Shown here: positions 58,983-64,000 of the stretch, one piece after another
Position numbering within the stretch: position 1 is the first letter of the stretch
How the letters are laid out: every line of letters starts with the position of its first letter
From: Paenibacillus sp. JNUCC-31
Lineage (GTDB): Bacteria > Bacillota > Bacilli > Paenibacillales > Paenibacillaceae
Length of the DNA stretch: 64,000 nucleotides
Assembly (NCBI RefSeq): GCF_014844075.1
Contig: NZ_CP062165.1
Span: 1,550,001 to 1,614,000, forward strand
Direction of reading: 5' to 3'
Program-made: the position numbers and the translations under genes
The notes under the pieces: generated by a model
Seen by the model: only the letters and a program-made list of their open reading frames with translations
What the model was told of the DNA's origin: nothing
The model's database searches: none

Positions 58983-59012
58983 GGACTCACAAGATCCCAT
59001 GATCTGTGAGCC
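58983..59012 (-). terminator. Terminator of GH85 transcription unit
   Basis: GGACTCACAAGATC / GATCTGTGAGCC stem; on the minus strand it is followed by TTTTACATT. About 165 bp downstream of the GH85 stop. The interval holds no supported gene. Confidence 0.7.
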
Positions 59013-59178
59013 CCAAATTCAGTCATATTCAGCCGTGGTCTGGTGCAGTGCGGTACAACCGTTAGGCGACCGGACGACCGGATACTTCAGAAGTAGCCAG
59101 CGGTCATTGAAACCGTATTGCCACATGGCTCCTTTTTTGCTAATTTCACAGTTACTCTTGTTACTTCTCAATCGAAAA

Positions 59179-61836
59179 CTATGGCTGCAACCCTCGAACC
59201 TCCAACTCATAGATTCGGGCTGCCGTATCGCCGCCCTGCGTCGGTTTCAGCACATTCAGCTTCACATAACGGGCCGAGACCAGACCAATCGCATCCGATG
59301 TTTCGGCTGCGGTATTTCCCTGTACATGAACTACATCTGACCAGTTGACGCCATCAGCACTGACCTGAATGGAATAGTCGCTTGTATTAAAACCGGACCA
59401 CTCCCCACCACTCTCCGCATGCTTGATGACAAAACCGCTGATCTGATGTGCCGTCCCAAGATCAATCTGCAGCCAATGCGGCTGATTACCCAGCGCGCAC
59501 CACTTGCTGTTGCCTGTCACCTTGCCATCGATCGCCTTCTCTGCACCTTCCGCTGATCCGCAGGCATGGTCGGCAGTGGCCGTTTTGCCAAGTGCGACAT
59601 TTTTGATCTCGGAAGCGCCCTTGCTGACAGTGATCAAAGCTTGCTTCGTTACCGTATCCTGCCCCGAGCTGTTGGTAGCTGTAAGCGTCACAGTGTACGT
59701 GCCTTCCTTGTCATACGTTACCACTGGGTTCTGCTCCGTGCTGACAGCCGGACTGCCATTCTCAAAAGTCCACGACCAGCCTTCCGTCACCTCGGAAGAG
59801 AGATCAGTGAAATGCACCTGCTGACCCGGTGTGATCAGCGTTGCATCCGCCTTAAATCCTGCTTCCGGCTTCGGATACACTGGCCACTGGATCGTCACAC
59901 TGGCTGCCTGGCCGCGCTCATACTGTGCATCCACTGCCACAACTTTCAGTACAGTCGCCTGTTCCTTGTTGATTCTTTTCATCTCAGGCACATAGAAGAC
60001 GTTATTCGCGGTAGCACCGACCCAAGTCTCTTTGCCGTCAGGCAGCACGCGGTAAATCTCATACTGTTGAACTTCCTCGTCCAACGCTTTCCACTGCAAT
60101 CTGGCATCGCCGTAAATGCCCCCGCGGAAATCGGATTGGATGACATTTAATGCTTGAACTGCTTCAAGTGGCTTCCCTGGATTAGCATTGTTCTGAATGG
60201 AGATCTGACCAATATGGATGTTATAATCCGAAACGGTTTCTGTGCTGTCAAAATACAAAGACAATGCCACAATCCGCTTTCCTTTGTAAGGCGTCAGATT
60301 CAAGATGTCCGTCGTCCAACCAGAGGACTTTTTGTCTTTTACATCCAGAAAGACGAACTGGTCAGGTTGGTCTGCAAAAGCCAGGCCAACCTTCATGCTC
60401 GGCTTGTTCTGCGTTTTGTACGTGATCGACAGCTTGGTAGCTGGCTCAATCTTCAGATCGGTTTGGTACAGCTTCAGATGAGTGGCATTTGCTGAACTTA
60501 ACGTACCCGCTACCTTGAGGGAACTGCCGCCATAGTAGGCATCCGACCAATCGAGAGAAGGTTTCAACGCCGTCCCCTTACTCTCTGTCAGCCAGCGCCA
60601 TGTCGGAAGTACGTCCTGCAAACTGCGATTATTCCATCCAGTCTCCCGCACTTGTGTGCCATCCACATAGAATTTCTTGCCACTGCCCGTGTTGAAGTTG
60701 GTCGTGAATGGCAGTTGGTCCACCGGCGATGATTCAACCACATTGTTTGCAATCCCTTTCCAGGCCTGGCCTGTCGCCGTATTGGACGGGTTGCCGTTCT
60801 GCCCTACCCAGAACTTATTTTCACGGGCAAAGAAATCGGACATGCTGTCGGCACTGTTGAACGCCCAGTCCGGTCGGTATATGCCTAACGAGGTCACAGC
60901 AGGTTTGCCCTCAGGAAACAGCTGGTTCCATTTTAGACTGGTATCATATCCGTTGGCTTCGACATCAATCCCTGCAAACAGTTCAAATGGCGATCTGCCC
61001 AAGTTTTTGGCTTTGGCCGCCGAACTGCCAAGATCATTCCACCAGAAATTCAGGAACATGCTGTCTGATACCTTGCTCCCATTATCCTGCAGGAACATCG
61101 CATTCCGGTCCGTTAGCGCATTCTGCCAGGAAATATTGCCTTCCCTGGTCATGGAATCATACCAGATGATCTCCATACCTGCGGGCATATGATCCTGAAG
61201 ATAGCGGAGGAATGCCTTCATCAACTGTGCGTCAGTGGCTGTTCCGCCCTCGGTCTCCTGGTTGATAAACCAGCCGTCAAAACCATAATACTCCGCCACC
61301 TCAATCAGTTTATCCGCCGCCGGGAAGGAGCCGTCGCTGTTCTGCTGAAGCATTTGCTTCACCCACTCATATTTGCCACCGTACACGGATGGAGGGAAGA
61401 ATACCGTACCCATGATCGGCACTCCGTTCCGGTGTGCCGCATCAATCGTATCAGCGCTTGGCGGCACAATAATGCCTTCTCCCGCCGATCCGCCCCAATA
61501 TACGAGCTTGTCGACATACTGCCAGTAAGAGAACGTATTCGCAGAGAATGTATCCGATCCTTGCGATGGAACGCCGCTGGTTCCCTGGTTCAGCGCAGAC
61601 AACGCCATCACTTTCGGATCTTTCGTTGCATTCGGGTTAACACTTTCCCCCGTGAAACGGCTCTGGAGCGGAACGGTGCTCCGGTTGAAGGCCGCATCCG
61701 GGTCGGAAACCGGATTCCATTGGAGCAATTGATCCGGCAACCAATACGATGAATAAGGTTGCTTTGCCAAGGCCGCTGAGGAAAGAGCAGCGCATACCAT
61801 TATGACCAATATGAGACTAGCACCAAGTTTTTTCAT
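59179..61836 (-). CDS. GH85 endo-beta-N-acetylglucosaminidase with PKD and F5/8C modules
   Basis: 885 residues from 61836 (GGAGGG upstream). A signal peptide (LGASLILVIMVCAALSSAAL, cleavage near ALAK) is followed by the GH85 TIM barrel (about 40-350). It shows YSSYWLPDQLLQWNP, the catalytic pair NxE in GWFINQETEGG, and WYDSM. A galactose-binding-like jelly-roll follows (about 380-560), then an FN3-like stretch, a PKD domain (VHFTDLSSEVTEGWSWTFEN) and a C-terminal F5/8 type C domain. It cleaves the chitobiose core of N-glycans outside the cell. Just downstream of the sugar-binding lipoprotein and permease, so released glycans are probably imported. Confidence 0.9.
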   Translation of the reverse strand: MKKLGASLILVIMVCAALSSAALAKQPYSSYWLPDQLLQWNPVSDPDAAFNRSTVPLQSRFTGESVNPNATKDPKVMALSALNQGTSGVPSQGSDTFSANTFSYWQYVDKLVYWGGSAGEGIIVPPSADTIDAAHRNGVPIMGTVFFPPSVYGGKYEWVKQMLQQNSDGSFPAADKLIEVAEYYGFDGWFINQETEGGTATDAQLMKAFLRYLQDHMPAGMEIIWYDSMTREGNISWQNALTDRNAMFLQDNGSKVSDSMFLNFWWNDLGSSAAKAKNLGRSPFELFAGIDVEANGYDTSLKWNQLFPEGKPAVTSLGIYRPDWAFNSADSMSDFFARENKFWVGQNGNPSNTATGQAWKGIANNVVESSPVDQLPFTTNFNTGSGKKFYVDGTQVRETGWNNRSLQDVLPTWRWLTESKGTALKPSLDWSDAYYGGSSLKVAGTLSSANATHLKLYQTDLKIEPATKLSITYKTQNKPSMKVGLAFADQPDQFVFLDVKDKKSSGWTTDILNLTPYKGKRIVALSLYFDSTETVSDYNIHIGQISIQNNANPGKPLEAVQALNVIQSDFRGGIYGDARLQWKALDEEVQQYEIYRVLPDGKETWVGATANNVFYVPEMKRINKEQATVLKVVAVDAQYERGQAASVTIQWPVYPKPEAGFKADATLITPGQQVHFTDLSSEVTEGWSWTFENGSPAVSTEQNPVVTYDKEGTYTVTLTATNSSGQDTVTKQALITVSKGASEIKNVALGKTATADHACGSAEGAEKAIDGKVTGNSKWCALGNQPHWLQIDLGTAHQISGFVIKHAESGGEWSGFNTSDYSIQVSADGVNWSDVVHVQGNTAAETSDAIGLVSARYVKLNVLKPTQGGDTAARIYELEVRGLQP

Positions 61837-61882
61837 GCCATACCCTCCAATCCAATTTTGGCAATCCAATCAGGGAAAGAAG

Positions 61883-61910
61883 AAACGCCCGTCTAATCGG
61901 ACAGACGTTT
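61883..61910 (-). terminator. Hairpin between binding-protein and GH85 genes
   Basis: AAACGCCCGTC / GACAGACGTTT stem with one or two mismatches and a 6-nt loop. On the minus strand it is followed by CTTCTTT; probably a partial terminator that keeps the binding protein in excess. Confidence 0.6.
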
Positions 61911-61933
61911 CCATGTCTACTTTATCATTCAGG

Positions 61934-63433
61934 CTATTTTGGATTTGCAGCTTGCCATTCATCGTATTGCTTTTGCGCCTCTGCAATCACTTTATCCAGA
62001 CCTGCCGCTTTCAACTTCTCGATCGCTTTTGGCAGATGCTCATCCGGATCAACCGCACCCGTCATGATGGATGGGTAGAATTCCTTTACAATGGCGGAGA
62101 TGGAAGCCACTTCCGTCTTCACCGGGTCAGGATTGAAGTTGAAGCCAAAGCTTGGAGCAACCTTCGCGGAATTGTTGAACTCTTTGAACGCTTCCCACTT
62201 ATCGGCTGGATCTTCCTTGTGCATGTAGGTCAGGAACAGGTTACCCAATGCAAAGCCAGGCATTTGGAATCCGTCCTTCATCGCTGGCAGGTCCTCAATG
62301 ACATTATCCGAAATCTTTTTGTAATGTGTACCTTCAATGCCGTAGTTGATCAGGTTACGCAGATACGGGTCAGTATTCAGCAAGTTCAGGAACATCATGG
62401 CCCGTTCCGGGTTCTTGGAGTTCGCCGAAATCGCATGCATAGCGCCTGTTGCCGAGCCGGTGAAAATAACCGGATCCTGCATCGGTGTAGTCACGATATC
62501 ATAGCCCGCGCTTCTGGACCATCCCAGTTCGGCGTAAGGCTGAGTCTGTTCACGGTCAACGAACCATTTGCCTGTCTTAATGTTGTCGATACCTTCCAAT
62601 GTCGCTACATCCTTGCGCAGATAACCACCCTGATAGTATTTGCGGATGGTTTTCAAGGAGCTCTTCAGCTCTTCGGATTCCAGTACATTAACGTATTTAC
62701 CGGTGTCACCGTTCATGTTGATGCCGACCGGGAATTCGTCACCCAACAGGAAGTCGAATGCCAGATAAGGCTTAAAGCCCTTTGGAACAGCCAAAGGAGT
62801 AATGTCGGCCGGCTCATTGTCCTTGATTTGCTTCAGGTAAGGCTCCAGATCCTCTAATGTACGAATCTTGGTGATGTCCATGTTGTATTTATCCACGTAC
62901 TGCTTGTTGAAGCGCCATACCCATTGTGAAGCCAGCTCTTTGTTGACTGGCACGGCATAGTTTTGACCACCGATCTGTGAGCCTGTAAGGAAGCGTGGAT
63001 CAAGCTGCTCTTTAATGCCCTGACCGTACTTATCCAATAGATCATTGATTGGCAGGAACGCCCCTCTAGTAGCATTTGGCAGATAATCATAAGCCCAGGA
63101 AGAGGTGAAAGCGATATCATAATTTTCGCCCGAAGCGGTAATAACCGGCATCCGTTTGGAATAATCACCCCAGTCAATCATCGTGATGTCGACGGTTGTA
63201 TTTATTTTCTCCATTAAGTATTTGTTCATTTCTTCCTGTACCATTGGCAGATCGCGCTGTGGACCACCAATCAGATATACCTTGAGCTTCACTGTGTCCT
63301 TATCCCCGGATTCTCCCCCGGATGCCGCATTCCCGCTTGTATCATTGGTATTACTGCCCCCGCAGCCTGCTAGCATCGTAGCAAAAGTAAGCATTAAGGC
63401 AGCCATAAGCAGAGCAATTTTTCTTGTCTTCAT
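61934..63433 (-). CDS. Extracellular solute-binding lipoprotein (LplA/YtcQ-like)
   Basis: 499 residues from 63433. Lipobox LAGC (cysteine at about 23) follows a basic signal peptide, then a glycine/asparagine-rich linker and a large bilobed binding protein (cluster with LYLDIRTLEDL-like, PEKMDIDSL-like segments such as NMDITKIRTLEDLEPYLKQI). It belongs to the LplA group that pairs with YtcP and LplB permeases in Paenibacillus. It most likely binds an oligosaccharide released by the GH85 enzyme encoded next. Confidence 0.9.
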   Translation of the reverse strand: MKTRKIALLMAALMLTFATMLAGCGGSNTNDTSGNAASGGESGDKDTVKLKVYLIGGPQRDLPMVQEEMNKYLMEKINTTVDITMIDWGDYSKRMPVITASGENYDIAFTSSWAYDYLPNATRGAFLPINDLLDKYGQGIKEQLDPRFLTGSQIGGQNYAVPVNKELASQWVWRFNKQYVDKYNMDITKIRTLEDLEPYLKQIKDNEPADITPLAVPKGFKPYLAFDFLLGDEFPVGINMNGDTGKYVNVLESEELKSSLKTIRKYYQGGYLRKDVATLEGIDNIKTGKWFVDREQTQPYAELGWSRSAGYDIVTTPMQDPVIFTGSATGAMHAISANSKNPERAMMFLNLLNTDPYLRNLINYGIEGTHYKKISDNVIEDLPAMKDGFQMPGFALGNLFLTYMHKEDPADKWEAFKEFNNSAKVAPSFGFNFNPDPVKTEVASISAIVKEFYPSIMTGAVDPDEHLPKAIEKLKAAGLDKVIAEAQKQYDEWQAANPK

Positions 63434-63491
63434 GTGTATCCCCCTTATTAATGTTATTGTTACTGCCCTTTGAGGGCAGGCACAACCAGAC

Positions 63492-64000
63492 TTATTCTTT
63501 GACCGAACCAATGGTCAGGCCCTGTATAAAATACTTTTGGAAAAATGGATACGCCAGCGCAACCGGCAGTGTAGCCAAGACAACCATTGCCATGCGGACG
63601 GTCTCCGTTGGCAGTGTCGAGGCAATGTCGTAGGACACGACCCGGCTGCTGTTTTGCACAACAAAATCCATATTGTTCTGTATTCGAATCAGCAATGTCT
63701 GGAGCGGAATCAAATTCGCATTGTCGATATAGAGCAGCGCATTGAACCAGTCATTCCAGAATCCCAATGTACTGAACAATCCGATGGTTGCAATGCCCGG
63801 CAAAGAAATCGGCAGTACGATGCGCGTATAAATACCGAATTCAGTAGCCCCGTCAATCTTGGCTGATTCAATGACCGCGTCCGGCACGGTCGTCGTGAAA
63901 AATGTACGCATGACGATAATGTAAAAAGCGTTCATGATCGACGGAAGAATCAGCGCCCATATCGAATCCCGCAAGTGCAGCACTTGCGTAACCACAATGT
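63492..64000 (-). CDS. Carbohydrate ABC transporter permease (YtcP-like), 5' end outside window
   Basis: The last 169 or so residues are present and the frame is open at the right edge. The EAA loop is clear (VIESAKIDGATEFGIYTRIV, then LPISLPGIA), followed by membrane helices and the YtcP-type end (YPFFQKYFIQGLTIGSVKE). It imports sugars together with the LplA-like protein; a partner LplB permease is expected further right. Confidence 0.93.
   Translation of the reverse strand, partial: IVVTQVLHLRDSIWALILPSIMNAFYIIVMRTFFTTTVPDAVIESAKIDGATEFGIYTRIVLPISLPGIATIGLFSTLGFWNDWFNALLYIDNANLIPLQTLLIRIQNNMDFVVQNSSRVVSYDIASTLPTETVRMAMVVLATLPVALAYPFFQKYFIQGLTIGSVKE

Noticed and set aside
59019..59210. 63-codon minus-strand frame after GH85
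   Set aside because: It overlaps the end of the F5/8C module in another frame, has no ribosome site and ends before the terminator; not supported as a gene.

Overview
The window looks like chromosomal DNA of a Paenibacillus-type Firmicute (inference). The pointers are near-perfect AGGAGG ribosome binding sites, frequent TTG and GTG starts, low-to-mid GC, an S-layer-anchored surface protein, a collagen-like protein of the spore-coat/exosporium kind, a YtcQ/LplA-type sugar-binding lipoprotein, and PhoP-type boxes before a pst operon. No rRNA, tRNA or CRISPR array was seen.

Layout. 0-13 kb is ordinary accessory metabolism and regulation: a MerR regulator with an aldo/keto reductase, an alpha/beta hydrolase, a quinone-reductase-like dehydrogenase, an SDR, a GDPD/response-regulator/histidine-kinase operon, and a ROK/MFS operon. 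It contains several broken genes: an SMP-30-like remnant, an IS30 transposase tail, and a GDPD cut by one in-frame stop. 12.8-31 kb is a defence-rich island. A small XRE divergon is followed by a 1,275-residue DNA2/COG1112-type helicase fused to a phospholipase-D nuclease domain, which is the architecture of Mokosh type II. Its downstream membrane-protein partner is frameshifted. Next come an AT-rich exported cassette of unknown function (secreted protein, subtilase, lipoprotein), a decayed IS3-family element, a TetR regulator beside a deleted amidohydrolase, and a complete Wadjet/MksBEFG-type system in the order jetD-jetA-jetB-jetC.

31-42 kb holds a YdeI-like protein, dispersed TAACGAAC inverted-repeat elements, a PHP-domain/SLH surface protein, a 964-residue collagen-like protein, a CPBP protease, and a gene-free stretch with an unexplained family of AAGTTCTTGTCC repeats. 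42-53 kb holds TetR/gap, a GC-rich epimerase, small exported proteins, a MarR/SDR divergon, and a PhoP-controlled operon of a beta-propeller protein with pstSCAB. 53-64 kb holds an Rrf2 stump with an aldo/keto reductase, a matrixin-type metalloprotease pair, a three-gene sugar operon (dehydrogenase, TIM-barrel isomerase, AraC), and an N-glycan-foraging locus (ABC permease, binding lipoprotein, GH85 endo-beta-N-acetylglucosaminidase) that runs off the right edge.

The most interesting parts are the two neighbouring antiphage/antiplasmid systems with an uncharacterised exported cassette between them, and the two unexplained repeat families at 31-33 kb and 36-41 kb. All homology statements come from reading motifs; no database search was run.
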